Assembly (NCBI GenBank): GCA_030770425.1
Contig: JASJFT010000075.1
Coordinates: 124,001-188,000 of the forward strand
Reading direction: 5' to 3'
DNA from: Darksidea phi
Lineage: Eukaryota > Ascomycota > Dothideomycetes > Pleosporales > Lentitheciaceae
Length of the DNA: 64,000 nt
Position numbers and translations under genes: made by a program
Shown here: one piece after another, positions 24,930 to 36,637 of the stretch
How positions within the stretch are numbered: position 1 is the stretch's first letter
Layout of the letters: each line of letters opens with the position of its first letter
The notes under the pieces: model-generated
What the model was told of the DNA's origin: nothing
The model's input: only the letters and a program-made list of their open reading frames with translations
Database searches by the model: none

Positions 24930-25080
24930 TAGGCCAGCGATCGCGTCAACTGCTTCTGCAGCGAGAGAGTATTTTTCTTTTGTGTGTGTGGGCGGTCCAA
25001 GAGCGTCATGAACCATGGATGACTTTGGCTGGCTACCAAGCTTGACAACGACTCTTTTCTCAACAACCATACCTTATACC
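24930..25080 (-). repeat. Dispersed repeat, copy B (inverted)
   Basis: On the minus strand this reads in the same order as copy A: GTTGTCAAGCTTGGTAGC, then CATCCATGGTTCATGACG, a short CA tract, and GCAGAAGCAGTTGACGCGAT. It lies in the opposite orientation to copy A, so the intact NLR gene sits between inverted repeats about 6 kb apart. Confidence 0.85.
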
Positions 25081-25229
25081 TGATGCCATTCTAGTGCACT
25101 CAGCAAATGTTCATCAAGACCATATTTGATCATGAGCATGATATTGATATTGACAGCGAAAGATCAGCTTCGGGATTTACCAATTCTACAGGTACATAGC
25201 CTCAACCAACATTCTACATCACACTCGCC

Positions 25230-26293
25230 CTACTCCAGCGTGTCATCCTCATGGAACACCAAAGCTCTAACCTCGATACTCTCGCGCGCTTCATTGCCCT
25301 CCGTCCCTGGAACGTGGAATGCGGTGTGCGGTACGCGCCTCGCCCTTCCATCGAGCTTAGAATCGAAGCACTTGATGAAAAGCACTTCATCCGGTGAAAG
25401 ACCCGACTTGTAGAACCATCTGTATTACCCGTAAGCCAAGAAAAAGCCCTCTGAAAACCCGCAAGTAAATCTAGAAAAAGTACGCGAAGAAGTTGCGGGG
25501 GGTTTTGAAGCGACTTACTTGTGCTTATCATCATGCTTAACGGCATAAGTTTCTCCCCTCCGGTTCGGATAAATCAACTCCGCAACCACCAAACTATCAT
25601 CGCTCACACTATTCGCCTCCGCGACCGCCAACGGGTCCCGCTGCACCGTCTTGATCGGACGCCACACATTGATGATTTGCACGCGGCCTTTGAGCAGCTT
25701 CTCTGCTTCTTCCGGAAGATGGTGCGGAACCCGCGAGAGAGCGGCGCTGTACGATTGGTCGATGTGGACGCGTTGGACAGGACCACGGAGACGGCGGTCA
25801 GGTGTAATGGCGGCGTCGGGGGCTTGACGACGGATGGTGTGGTCGAAGATGAAGATGCGGGATGCGCCGGTGCTAGGCTTTTATTAAACTACCGTAATAT
25901 CTCAATGTGAAGAAGGCTAACTCACGCATCTTTCAACAGCTGCTCTGTCTCCGCATAGTATACCTCCTTGATATGCTCATCGTCTTTGAAGTCCTTCTCC
26001 GCGCTTGTATGCTTGTAAAACTGGAACCCGTTGACATCGAGTGTGTAGTCCTGCTCCTTGCCTCGGACATCACAAATGGTTGCCGGATGCACCTCAGAGG
26101 GGCGCTCGTAGGTCTCTGGGCGATCGACGTAGGTGGGAGGTGGAGGCGAGCCGTCGGCATTGGGCTTATAGTAGTGTAAGACTGTATCTACATCTTGAGG
26201 CTTGCAAATCGGCGTGGCTGAAGTTGTGCTATTGAGGATTTGGGGGGAGAAAGAGGGTGTTGACTGCGGCTGTTGTACTGTGGCAGTGGCCAT
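25230..26293 (-). CDS. AsaB/CmcJ-like hydroxylase or desaturase
   Basis: Exons 26293-25926, 25872-25519 and 25419-25230 give 303 aa, typical of this family. The conserved core TGASRIFIFDHTIRR is formed across intron 1. It is followed by VHIDQSYSAALSRV, INVWRPIKTVQRDPLAV, and the C-terminal KWFYKSGLSPDEVLFIKCFD rebuilt across intron 2. These are the hallmarks of the fungal 'GA4 desaturase / 7-alpha-cephem-methoxylase P8-related' family that includes AsaB of aspergillic acid synthesis. Members probably hydroxylate or desaturate small molecules in secondary metabolism. No backbone enzyme is nearby; the minus-strand neighbours are an amino acid permease and a Zn2Cys6 regulator, so a small co-regulated set is possible but unproven. 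Confidence 0.88.
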
Positions 26294-26823
26294 GCGGAAT
26301 AATTTGTGGAATGAAACGTCTGATAAAAAGAGGTCGAGTGTGGAATAAATGGTATGAAGTCCGAAGCAAAAGCTGGAGTTGTAATACCTCCCATTCTTTT
26401 ATGTTGGACGCCTATTCTGACATGCCAGCTTCTCTACATGTAATCCACCGAGGTGTCCGACTTCCCCGCAAGCACGCCATCCGCTACATACATTTCGAGA
26501 CTCCGCGGTGCCGCGCCGTTCGTCCGCTCGTAATTCTGCATACTGCAGATGTACTCTAATTGGCTGTCTTATCATTAACAGATCAGGCGACTATGCAATT
26601 GCTGATAAATACATTATTTCCTATGTGAAGATACGCGTGCAAGTGCAATTGCGTGCTTCTTGTGACATCAGACGCTACCCTTTTTCTAATCACTGCTTAT
26701 GAGATTTCTACGAAAAGAGTAAGACCGTAAAATAGCTGCATTCAGGGATAGGAGCCTCTCGATGCAGTTATCATGCTGGTGCTATACTTACACTAAACTG
26801 CTATGCAGAAATGCTCACAAGGT
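26294..26823. other. Intergenic, no supported gene
   Basis: Promoter side of the AsaB-like gene and 3' side of the permease. Only short, unconvincing frames are present. Confidence 0.5.
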
Positions 26824-28591
26824 TCATTTTGGAACATGAACGAGCGTCGTAACCGTTGTACCATCGTCCAGTACACTGCTCTCCTCCTCCAACCGATATC
26901 CTTTAATCCTTGGAACGAGCCTTGTCCAGACGTACCAATACAACACAGCAAAAATAATGCTATATTCAGTTAACACGGCTTTCAAAAACTGACCAAAGAA
27001 CCTTTGCTTACATACTAATACCCACAACGGCATACGTCGCATACCAAATACCTCCCGCTGAAGTCCCATCTTTGGGCGGAAAGAAGGGCGCAGCCAATAG
27101 TGCTAAACTTAGCACAATCCTGAAAATGACTGCTGCGCCCCAAGCTCTGAATGGGCGCTTGATGTCAGGTCTTTCGTACCGAAGCCATAACAACCCGATG
27201 GAAATTGCAAGGGCAAAGACTTGAGCTGGGTAGCCCTCAACTTCCAGAATAAACGAGTAGACATCGCTAGACGGTGGTAAAACAATGACTAGAAGCGAAG
27301 GAATGTAGTGAACAATAAGACCGCCCATCGGTGCATTAAATGGTTTCGAAGAGGCTAAGATCTTTGAGAAGGGAAGAAAACCTTGCCGTGCGATTTCTTG
27401 GTTTAGCCGAGCCTGATCATTGTCAGTCCGGATTCCGAGGAGCAAGACGTAGTAACATACCAAAGCGAAAGTGACCACCATAACATTCCCAGCTCCCGAA
27501 AGGGCCACTGCAAGTGGCAATATCGTCTTTCCTAGACGTGGTCCGAAACTTCGCTCAAAGAACAATGCAGCAATTAATTCCCTGCTCTCGCGGATCTCGT
27601 CAAGCGGTACCACAATGAAGTATGCGATATTGACTAGAAGGTACAATACACACGCCGTAGCTAGCGCAGTAATCGAGACCGACTTCAACGTCCGGATCGG
27701 ATTCTTAACCTCGTTGAGCACGTTGTTGACGTTGCTAAGTCCAGCATACGAATAAAACACTTTGAACAACGTAGTCGATATAACGCCCCAACTCCACTCC
27801 GTATCTTTCCACAGATCTTCTGCCTTGGGCAAATGGCTTCTCCGACCGCTTGCATCTTTTGGCTTGAAGACGACGACGAAGAGACCAGCGAGGATCATGA
27901 ATACGACCAGGCCAACCTTCACCCATCCCAAGAAATTCTGTATCCGGACCCCAGTCTTGAGGAAACACCCGTGAATGACGGTGATGGCGGTGAGCAAGCC
28001 GACCGCGAGTGACTTTCGTAAGAAATCTGTTCCCTCTATATCGAACGCAAAGAGCATATACTGCGCGAAAACAATGCAGTTGCTCGCCGTAAATCCTAAA
28101 AGCACTGCTTGGACAGCTACTAGTGTCGAGGCTAGAAACCTTGGTTTGCGATATGTGAACTCGAGATACACTTTCTCGCCGCCCGATCGGGGGAGCATAC
28201 ATCCGTACTCTAGCGAAACGGCAAGCCCGCATGCCGCGATTATTGCGCCAACGACCCAGAGCGTGAGGCTGAGTCCGACGCTTCCAACGGATTTTACAAT
28301 GACGCCTGGCGTTGCGAATATACCGCTTCCAATAACGCGCGAAATGACGAGGATGTATGCGCTTGGCCAGCTAATCGTTCGTCCTAGGATGGAGGTCTCG
28401 GGTAGAACGTCGTCTTCGATGGAACGCGATACATCTTCTGCAATCGTACCGTAAGTCACTTCATCGTTCCCAACTAGCGTTTTCACGCTTCCAGTTGGCG
28501 AAAGCGATCGGGCGAGCAAAGGCTCGTCTTCCCATTCAGTCATGGCACTCAGCTCCGGGTAATGAGGATAGAACGAAGGATCTTGGCTCAT
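26824..28591 (-). CDS. MUP1-like (LAT-type) amino acid permease
   Basis: Exons 28591-27012 and 26959-26824 give 571 aa. After a cytosolic N-terminus of about 70 residues, twelve hydrophobic segments follow the APC fold. Helix 1 carries the unwound motif ISRVIGSGIFATPG. Other signatures are GEKVYLEFTYRKPRFLAST and FYSYAGLSNVNNVLNEVKNP, the conserved LAT/MUP substrate region. The last exon supplies the final helix and tail YVWTRLVPRIKGYRLEEES. Family members such as yeast Mup1 and Mup3 import methionine or related amino acids at the plasma membrane, with the N-terminus as a ubiquitin target. Methionine specificity is inferred from the family. Intron 1 ends at a GTTAACTGAATATAG acceptor region. 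Confidence 0.9.
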
Positions 28592-29384
28592 CGTTGGTGG
28601 AGTATTTCAAGGCGGAGGATTTGTTGTCGTGGTCGTCGTCGCCAGATCACCCACTTCGATGTCGAAGGCAGTCAGCATGGTGAACGGTTCGAGTTGCGGA
28701 GTGGACAATTGTCAGCAGGTCGCATCATCCTGGGGGAAGATGTCGCGGGTTTGGGGTCCCTGATAACAGTGATACCGACGCGTTGGCTTGGTAGATAATG
28801 ATTGGTGCCCCTACGTGTCCGTGACGCTTGAGTTTAGCACGTCATTGTTAGCGTGGTTGACGTGCATCGACAAGTCTGTAATTCTTTAAAACGACACAGA
28901 GAAATGCAAAACTAGGTTCTGCGATCACTGGATATTTTGAATATAGTTCTTAGCCCACGTAGTTCGAGGTATGGGTATTGCGTTCTTAGAGTGGAGTGCA
29001 GAGAACAGGTCACGTGGTAGCGCCTTCACTTGCGTCTTGGAGTCGAGTCTACTGTTAGTTATCATCATGCGAAAGCAGCTTCACATCTCGTATTTCCACA
29101 ACACATAAGTACTGTTCCAAACCTTAGCCCCAGTAACTCCCCTGAACACTGGCGTGTATTTGGATACCGTTATCGCTACTAACAAACTAATCTGCGTGAA
29201 GCGTTGGTGGGATGTTTCCGCTCGATACAGGCTATAGCCACGCATTGACTTGAACTACGGTACAGAGTAGGCACAAACTTACAAGATGACTGCGAAAGGA
29301 TGGATATGTACAACAGAAATATAGGACTCGTGCGCTTCCGTATACAATCGAAGACAAACGGAGATAAGAAAGCTTATACAGTAA
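28592..29384. other. Intergenic, no supported gene
   Basis: Promoter of the permease and 3' flank of the transcription factor. No coding signal or repeat was seen. Confidence 0.5.
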
Positions 29385-31150
29385 TCAGATGTTGACTGGA
29401 AAAGTCGGCGATAGGGGTGTTGTCGCGGGAGAGTACAAAACACCATCGTTCCATGTTGTCGATCTTGGGATGGATTCCGACCACTCATCACCATCGTGTT
29501 CATCTTCGGGTGAGGAGAGGTCCAACAGTTTCTGTGGTGACGAGACAACGAGGCCCAGCGCCCCCAGCTTTTGCTGCATGACGTTGATGACTGCAGGATT
29601 GCCTCCTCGGAACGATGTGAGTAGTAACGAGAGGGAATGAATTAAGTCTCTCGGCCCAGTTCCGAACCCAGATTCCTGGTTGAGTGACGGCACGCATATC
29701 ATGACATCTGCGAGCGAGTTCGCGATATCGAAGAGTTTCGACTCCTGGTTGTTGATTAGTTGATGTTCCTTGCGCAGCATAGGCATACCATACCATTCCG
29801 GGGCCATGTGCTTCCAGGCTAGCTTGTGGCAAACTGCTCAAAAAGCCCAATGCACTTTGTGCGACTGCCGCAGGAAAAGAAAACGAGAACTCATCATGCT
29901 CGTTCGCGGACCTCATGTTCGTGACGCTCAAGGCATGCTGCCACAAGTAGATCCGCATCCATTGCTGTGTCATTGAGATATCGGCTCGCTGTAATTCGTT
30001 TCTTAAGCTACGTGTAGAACTCTCGTCGCTGAGTTGCTGTTGCGCAAGTGCTAAGGCATTGCGTGCTGCCGCCGGGTCCGCAGTGATGGTAACATCTAAG
30101 ATGTTGAACAGACGGCATAGCTGGATGAAGGCGGGCGTGATCTTGCCGTCATTGAGGTTGTCCAATTGGGGGAGATCTGACGCTCGCTTCAGAGTGGTAG
30201 GAACATCGTGCTGAATAGAATGAGCCCTGACACTAAATCAGCAACATCGGGTATCTTATGACCGATAAAAGATACCTTTCGGTAATGAAAAGAAGCCAAT
30301 AGACCCTCAGATTGTGTTGCTGTAGTTCTGCATCCATGTTCTGATAGTACGACGACTTGTGCAACCCTATCATATGTGCTTTGGTGATCGCCTCGCCTAG
30401 AAGTACTGTAGATGCTGCCATTCGCCCGATGTTCGCTGAATATACGTGCAAGAAGAACGTGCTCAACAAGGACCAAATTGTAATGTGTTCCAAATGATCC
30501 GATTCTTCGCGTGCTCTTTTCGCTTCAGCTTCAAAGAGAGCGCTAGGAACGCGAAAATGGCCCTCAACTAGACTGCTAGGCTCGGCATCGAGCTGGAATT
30601 GGCTGACAGTTGCCGCACAAACTGCGGTCGCTAGGCCGTACGCTTCCGCATCATCCGGGCTGGTTAAGAGGCGAGCGAGGAGCATTTCGGTATCCACCAC
30701 TGGCCATATCGAGTGTCCCCGTTCCTGATACAATTCGAGATGGTGCGAGATTAGAGACGTCGATATCCGCTGAGGTTCTCTGCACGCCCCATTGCATGTC
30801 GGACTGACCAAATTAGGCCGACTGAATTTTTCTAGAGGCGGTTCGCTTGTCGGTGGTAATGAGTCGAGAACGGGAAAGTCACTGGTGCTCGGACTCAGAT
30901 CTTCTAGGCTTGTATCGCTTTCGCTTCTGGCTCTGCTCTCTAGATCGCTCCAGCCACGCTGCTGCAGCCTCTTGATGGCCGCCTCGGTCGTCCTCCGGGG
31001 ACCCTTGGGGCCCGATTTTGCGTGCGTTTTCAGGTAAGTGCAGTCCCAACTCGCGGCCTGACATCGCGAGCATGGTTGCTCGCCATCACACCTAACCTTC
31101 CGCACGGAACAAGGATCGCAAGCTCTGCGCGTTCCTTTTCGCGGTGCCAT
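29385..31150 (-). CDS. Zn2Cys6 transcription factor
   Basis: Exons 31150-30276, 30226-29794 and 29744-29385 give 555 aa. The start MAPRKGTRRACDPCSVRKVR puts a binuclear zinc cluster at residues 10-37, with spacing C-x2-C-x6-C-x5-C-x2-C-x6-C, followed by a basic linker. A fungal-specific regulatory domain follows (LELYQERGHSIWPVVDTEML, then IGRMAASTVLLGEAITKAHM and LQQHNLRVYWLLFITER). The layout resembles AmyR/MalR-type sugar regulators, but the target is not determined. It is transcribed in the same direction as the upstream permease and AsaB-like genes and could control them. The second intron was placed using CTAAT and the CCAG acceptor, and both introns are 49 nt. Confidence 0.88.
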
Positions 31151-32024
31151 GCCTTGCAAACAGTTCGCGACCGAGCCCCGAGAGAGATGCACTTAACGCA
31201 GTGAGGCCTTTTTATAATCTAGCATCGTAAAACTAAAGCCAAGAGCAACCACGTGCGGAGTGGAGACAGAGGAACAGGCTAGCGCAGGTACGGCGGAAGG
31301 GATCGCGATGGGATGGTGGTACAGAGTAATCGCGGATATTGCGATGCAAGGTGGATAAGTTGACGTTCAGATGTGGGGAGGCAAAACGCGGGGACGAGGC
31401 GGCTGCACCTCGGACTGCCCTTGCCTGTTCAAGTATGGCGACGCCACCAATCAGAGTCTTCGTCGGATATGCGCCATCGGAAGACTAAAAAGGCCTGATG
31501 TCCAATTAGAGCTTGTGTTGTACGCGGTGCCGAGTCCGCCGATCTATGGTTACGTCCTTCAGCCTGCAGGATTCGTGGGTGCGTTATCCGTACACAATAA
31601 GACTCCTGCATAGCTGCGGATATTCACTGTGGAATCAAATGCAGAGGTCCGGAACAACAGACAAGTGAACGCTGCGTCAAGACCTTCCCTCTAAGACGAT
31701 GGAGAATATTGACGGAACTCAAAAGGCGCGGACAGATAGTATACCAAACTTATGACATACAACGCACCCGTGTATTGGCAGAGAATGCTTTTGTCGCTCT
31801 GAGTTATGACTAGGTGGGGAGCTTGCAGAAACAAAATAGTACAGGGTTATACAGCGTATTGGTACAGATATTACAGTAGGCGGAGGGATAGGAAACTCTT
31901 GGTAGACGAGTGGACCCTTAATGCACGAAACCCGAGAGTACGCCGGTGCATCATCCAGAGCAAAGAAAGAGAGAAGCGCAACATTATCTCACGTCGTGGG
32001 TCCCGAAGTCGGCTCCTCCTAAGT
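31151..32024. other. Intergenic, no supported gene
   Basis: Promoter of the Zn2Cys6 gene and 3' flank of the F-box-like gene. No repeat or coding signal was recognised. Confidence 0.5.
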
Positions 32025-33080
32025 TCAACTCTCCACGCAGTCGCCAAAGCACCAGGAACACACCCTGTAGAGGAACTCGTTCCAGACGCGCGTCCCACAG
32101 CTATTGCAGGCCGACTTTCCGTGTGCCGGCTCCGAGGGAAGCGACGCATTCTGTGTCTCCTCGATTTCTCCTTGATAGCAGGGCAAGCACAGCCATCTGT
32201 CAAGAAAGCGCTCTTTGAGAGTGCAATGGCAAACGAGGCTTTCGTGGCGGCACCCGATTAACTCGCGCCATCCGAAGACGCACGTGTCGCAAATCCACCG
32301 CTTCCGCGCTTCGGTGACCTCCCAGAAAGGCCGGATGACGGGAGATGGATGGTTCGCCGTCGAATTGTCCGAGAGCTTTAGCGGCCCGGTGCCCAAGTCA
32401 AAATGGATGATATCGAAGATAGATTCGGGGCTCGTATACGTGTTGGATGTCAAAGGACCTTCGAGAAATCCAAAATCGTGGTACGGCACCGACAGCCCAA
32501 CATATATTTGCTGTTCTCTTGTGGCGCGCTTGTCGAGGCCCAGATGTGAAGGAGTCACGATACTCATTTCTTGGGCGGAAAGAAGAGCGAAGCCACTCAG
32601 TTTTGGTAGTTCGTCGTCGGCGTCCGGGTCCTCGTAGATTGTTTGAAATACACAGTGGATGCGGCACTCATCGCAAGTCATACGTTTACAATGTGAGCAT
32701 GGCCAGGTGGGGATCCCGGTGCCGTTGGCGCCGCATTGAAACCAGGCTTTGCAGGAGGAAGGGCGCATCTGCTGGGACACGATGTGGTGATAACGGCGTC
32801 GCATCGACATTCCGCGGCCATCGCAGGCCATTTTCCCGAGGAGATTGGCGTGGCTTTCGTGGCAGGCAAAAATGGCGCGGTATGTGGCTTTGGATGTTGC
32901 CGCGAGGGCGTAGAGGTCTTTGGGGAAGAGGTTGGATGCGATGCCAACCAAGAGCCCGTACTGGGCAAGAACCTGTTGCAGATGGCATGGCTGGCTCTTT
33001 TCCTCTACGACATATTTTGCTAGCTTCTTCTGAGCAGGAGCAATCGCGTCTTGCGAACCCGTTGAAACCTTCCTCTTCAT
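32025..33080 (-). CDS. F-box-like protein with Cys-rich C-terminus
   Basis: Single exon, 351 aa, starting MKRKVSTGSQD. The sequence LVGIASNLFPKDLYALAATS resembles an F-box (two helices ending in DLYALAATSK). After it come several CxxC pairs: WPCSHCKRMTCDECR, ICDTCVFGW, CLPCYQGE, and CNSCGTRVW near the end, a layout common in fungal F-box-like proteins of unknown target. If the F-box is real, the protein would recruit substrates to an SCF ubiquitin ligase. No characterised orthologue is recognised. Confidence 0.8.
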   Translation of the reverse strand: MKRKVSTGSQDAIAPAQKKLAKYVVEEKSQPCHLQQVLAQYGLLVGIASNLFPKDLYALAATSKATYRAIFACHESHANLLGKMACDGRGMSMRRRYHHIVSQQMRPSSCKAWFQCGANGTGIPTWPCSHCKRMTCDECRIHCVFQTIYEDPDADDELPKLSGFALLSAQEMSIVTPSHLGLDKRATREQQIYVGLSVPYHDFGFLEGPLTSNTYTSPESIFDIIHFDLGTGPLKLSDNSTANHPSPVIRPFWEVTEARKRWICDTCVFGWRELIGCRHESLVCHCTLKERFLDRWLCLPCYQGEIEETQNASLPSEPAHGKSACNSCGTRVWNEFLYRVCSWCFGDCVES

Positions 33081-34084
33081 GATACGGAAGTCGCACACCT
33101 GGGGCTGCGCAGCGGTCTAACGCGTTGGGATGGTCGAGATGCCAGATTAGGGGCCGCTGAGGCTAGTTGTCGCGCATGCAGCCTGGAAGTAAATACTTAG
33201 CAGAGGGGCGGGAAGATGGTGGCGGCGGGTATCAAAGGCATCTTCGGGGTGAGCATGTCAACACAAAAGGTCATAGCTTTCGTGCGGACGTTGGACATGA
33301 GAGGATGATGTCGTATGCTCTTGGCCTAGCTCAGCAAGGGAGCATTGTAATCTGGGGCATTTTCATGGTCTGGCGAAGCTCGAGGGCTGTGACAGAAGGG
33401 TGAGACGGGGGAAGTTGTTGTTTTTTTCAGTATCGAACGCTGACCGGGGTAGAACAAGGAGGGAGGAATGACGGTGGTGCGGCCGCAACAAACCAACAAC
33501 ACCCAACAGGAAGTGCGACACCCACCGTATTTATGTATTGCTACTCGATGCACTCATAGCGCCTCCGTCTGACGGCTTGCATTCTTCAGATCGGGGTCCA
33601 TTGTCAAGCTGGTGGTTGAGGTATAAAATTTTCGGGCAGACTCGGGAAATGCGCCTCGTGACGGTGAAAAGACCGGAAGCGCGGAGGGCACGTCGGTTGT
33701 TCGAGCACACACCGCCGAGGCCGTCGCAATGAGCGGCAGTGACACCTGTCAGATAACGAGTGGTGACTGGTACACAAGATGTCCTGAGAGAGGATGAGTC
33801 CGAGGTCGCGAATGTTAGCGGAAGACCGGAGATGTTTCCGATTTTTCTCCGATTATGTAATCCATAGTCACGCTTGTCGATCGTGGCATCGCTTCTCGTC
33901 TCATCTCCTCGCCCATCCCATCCTCAATAACATTCCCGCTGCAGATACATCACATCACAAGGAAAAGCACAACGAAAGATTCCAGCAACCCATTAGCATG
34001 TATTTTCGATAACATAGTCTCCACTCCACCTATGCACGGGCTTGCCAAGATATCGATTCCTCCAACCATCTCATACACCGCTGT
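33081..34084. other. Intergenic, no supported gene
   Basis: About 1 kb with no coding sequence, repeat or RNA gene recognised. It marks the left edge of the sparse 34-40 kb compartment. Confidence 0.5.
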
Positions 34085-34297
34085 TTACTCCTTCTCCGGG
34101 ATATCGTAGCAGCATCCAATGTCCAGCACGTTATAGAAAGTGCAGTCCCTCTGAACCCAGAAACCACCAAGAGAGTAGCACTTCGGCTTGCTCGTGCAGA
34201 TACCGGACGGGTCGGAGCGGCCACAAGGCGCAGGGTACGGGTCCTTAGGAGCGGCGAGCGCGACGGTGAAGAGCGCGGTGACAAGGTAAAGCTTCAT
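34085..34297 (-). CDS. Small secreted cysteine-rich protein
   Basis: Single exon, 70 aa. The N-terminus MKLYLVTALFTVALAAP is a classic signal peptide, probably cut after about residue 16. The mature part of about 54 residues has six cysteines ending in a CC pair (DIGCCYD), a spacing suited to three disulfides. A TATATAAA element on the minus strand lies about 150 bp upstream. Small secreted Cys-rich proteins in plant-associated or soil fungi are often effectors or antimicrobial peptides. No family is recognised, so that role is inference. Confidence 0.75.
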   Translation of the reverse strand: MKLYLVTALFTVALAAPKDPYPAPCGRSDPSGICTSKPKCYSLGGFWVQRDCTFYNVLDIGCCYDIPEKE

Positions 34298-34443
34298 GTC
34301 GACGGTGTCGCGAGTTTGACGGAACAAGGTGAGTTTGGAGATGGACTTGAGATGCGTTGTTCTGGCAAAGCGGAAGATGCCGAGTAAAGGATAAAATATG
34401 AGGGGTTTGGTGCTGATATGCTTTCGGCAGCTTGATCGCCCAA

Positions 34444-34451
34444 TTTATATA
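34444..34451 (-). promoter_or_regulatory. TATA-like box of the small secreted protein gene
   Basis: The minus strand reads TATATAAA, about 150 bp upstream of the ATG at 34297. Confidence 0.45.
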
Positions 34452-35289
34452 GCCAGGAAGCCCATTTCACGATCTTCGATGACATTGGCCTCTCAATGAT
34501 GTCAAATTCGATATCTGATATACGACCTAAAAATAGTTATGCTTGCTGAATAGACACACATACAAGACGACCATGGACGAATCAAGCAAAAGGCACAACC
34601 AAGAATATTGTGGCATGTCTCTGCACACTTTCACATTAATATGGGGCCGCTCATTGAGCTTTCGGATACGAATGCCAACGATTTCGCTTAAGCCTTGCTA
34701 CATTAACCTTTCATTTGCACAAAGTACATGACATCACTCAGCGGCCAAGCAATTCCACTTCCCCAGCCGTGCAAGACAGGGATGGGAAAGTGGCGATAAG
34801 GATAATACTGAGTGTTCTTCCAAATTGCAGACGCTTGTGTTGACGCTTATCTTTTCGACAACATGCCATTTACGGAACAGACGGCAAGATTGCGGGAATC
34901 GTCACAAGTATCGGACGAACCGAATTGATCTATCCATCGGCTTTTATCTCTTCCACAGGTACGCAAACCAGCCTATTGGCTCTTTGAAGCGGATGAAGGC
35001 TATCTTCTGGTTGCACGCCTATAGTATTCATTACAAGCAAAGATTGGGTCACGCGAGTGCCTAAATTTCCAATTCTACATTTGCTAGCTTCCAAATTAGG
35101 TTTGTGTTGTCCGCCAGGGGCAAAAGGCCAATGGTACGCATGATTGGGCAGATGGTGGTGTTTATAGACTGTTAAATTTCTTCATAACCAATTAATCTAT
35201 ACTACCACAGACTGCACCCAATCACGGACGCTGTATACTTCTCTAGCCACACCCCACCGAATATCGAAGCCAGCTGCTAAGCTCGGCAG

Positions 35290-35390
35290 CTGGCTGATAT
35301 CGAGCTCAGCATCTGGCCTATATCAAGCTTAGTATCAGGCTCAAAAACTGGCCTATATAGAGCTCAGTAACTGGCTGATATCAAGCTTAG
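35290..35390 (+). repeat. Four near-identical 20-bp motifs
   Basis: CTGGCTGATATCGAGCTCAG, CTGGCCTATATCAAGCTTAG, CTGGCCTATATAGAGCTCAG and CTGGCTGATATCAAGCTTAG start at 35290, 35313, 35348 and 35371 (spacings 23, 35 and 23). The differences are mostly transitions. Confidence 0.85.
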
Positions 35391-36469
35391 TATTAGGCTT
35401 AGTATTAGATCTACTTATAACTTGCTCCGCTTTCTGATTTCCGTTTACTGGGAATTAGGTTGTACTTGTACTATAGGTAGCATTGAGCCGTACTCAAATA
35501 GGCTTATTAGTATACCGGATAACAAGTTATTGGTATGGGCGTTAACAACTCCCTGGGGGGCTGTATGTTCCGGAGGCCTTCGTGGACGTCTATGGCGATG
35601 GTGTACCTGCGCGTCGTCGCGGCCGTGCCATCTACGTCCTCAATATTGGCTCCGTACTTGGATCCCGGCCTGTAGGCTTCACGCAGCGGTGCCGGACGAG
35701 CAGCGGAAGAACAAACATGTCGAAGGGCCGCTAGCACAGACCCCAAACAATGGCCGCATGGCCACTTCCGCCAACACGTCTTTCCCGACACGGGCACGCG
35801 CGGTACGCTCTGAAACCGATACTAAGCAAGGACTTTGCAAAAACCCGTCTTTAACGTATTGCTTACCACCCTGGACTTAACCCTGGTGGACAGCCAGTCC
35901 GCGACGAGGCGCTTCTCGCCGCTCGTGCGATATACGGAGTTGATGCTGCTTTGCGACCCGAGAACCAGCCCGAGCCCCTCAGCCAATCAACCGGTCTAAG
36001 TCTAGCCTTCTTCGAACACGACCATTCAGATCAGGCATCTCAACACCAAACGCCATAGTGCGGGCGTTCAAGCAAGGTAGAATCCTCGCTGGGCCTTGGG
36101 AGCGCGAAAAACGTGCGAACATGTCGAACAGCCTCAAGGAGGCTACTCTACGCTACTCGGCTGCATGTTCTAATCCTAGCAACAAGAAGTAATATTAAGC
36201 TTAAAAGGATCTCGCACGAAAGGGCAACATCTATTGGATGTTTCAAGGAGTCCGTTGCTGAACAATTTCTGGGAGGACGGCTAACTTAATAAGGTCAAGC
36301 GTCATTTTACGGGATTTTATCGCGACGCATAGAACTATTCACCGAGTCTGCATGATTCTCTCCGAAATTCCGCTGTAATTTCCAATGCGACGAGGCTGTG
36401 TTACGCCCTGCATAGCCCTGAATGAGATCAGGATGAGCGTACGGAGATGAGGTCCCGTAGAAACTGGGG

Positions 36470-36477
36470 TATAAAGA
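36470..36477 (+). promoter_or_regulatory. TATA-like box
   Basis: TATAAAGA lies 168 bp upstream of the start codon of the secreted aerolysin-like gene. Confidence 0.4.
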
Positions 36478-36637
36478 GCATGGCCTACTTATTCTTCTTC
36501 GTCGATATCGACTGCACTGGCTCATTCATTCTCTCTACTGATCTCGCGGGCTTTTACTGTCATTCCCTCTCTACTTTCGCAAATTACTCTGAACTCCAAT
36601 TCGCATTCCCGCAAGTTGAGCTTCCAAGTGTTGCAAT

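Larger units (their letters stand above)
34298..36469. other. Gene-poor region with decayed coding-like sequence
   Basis: No intact gene. A set of four 20-bp near-repeats lies at 35290-35390. From about 35500 to 36050 the plus strand reads, with stops, as coding-like sequence (GGLYVPEAFVDVYGDGVPAR, then GLNPGGQPVRDEALLAARAI), which is possibly a decayed gene of unknown family. Confidence 0.4.

Noticed and set aside
35290..35390. CRISPR array
   Set aside because: Four imperfect 20-bp units at irregular spacing with almost no spacer, in a eukaryotic genome.
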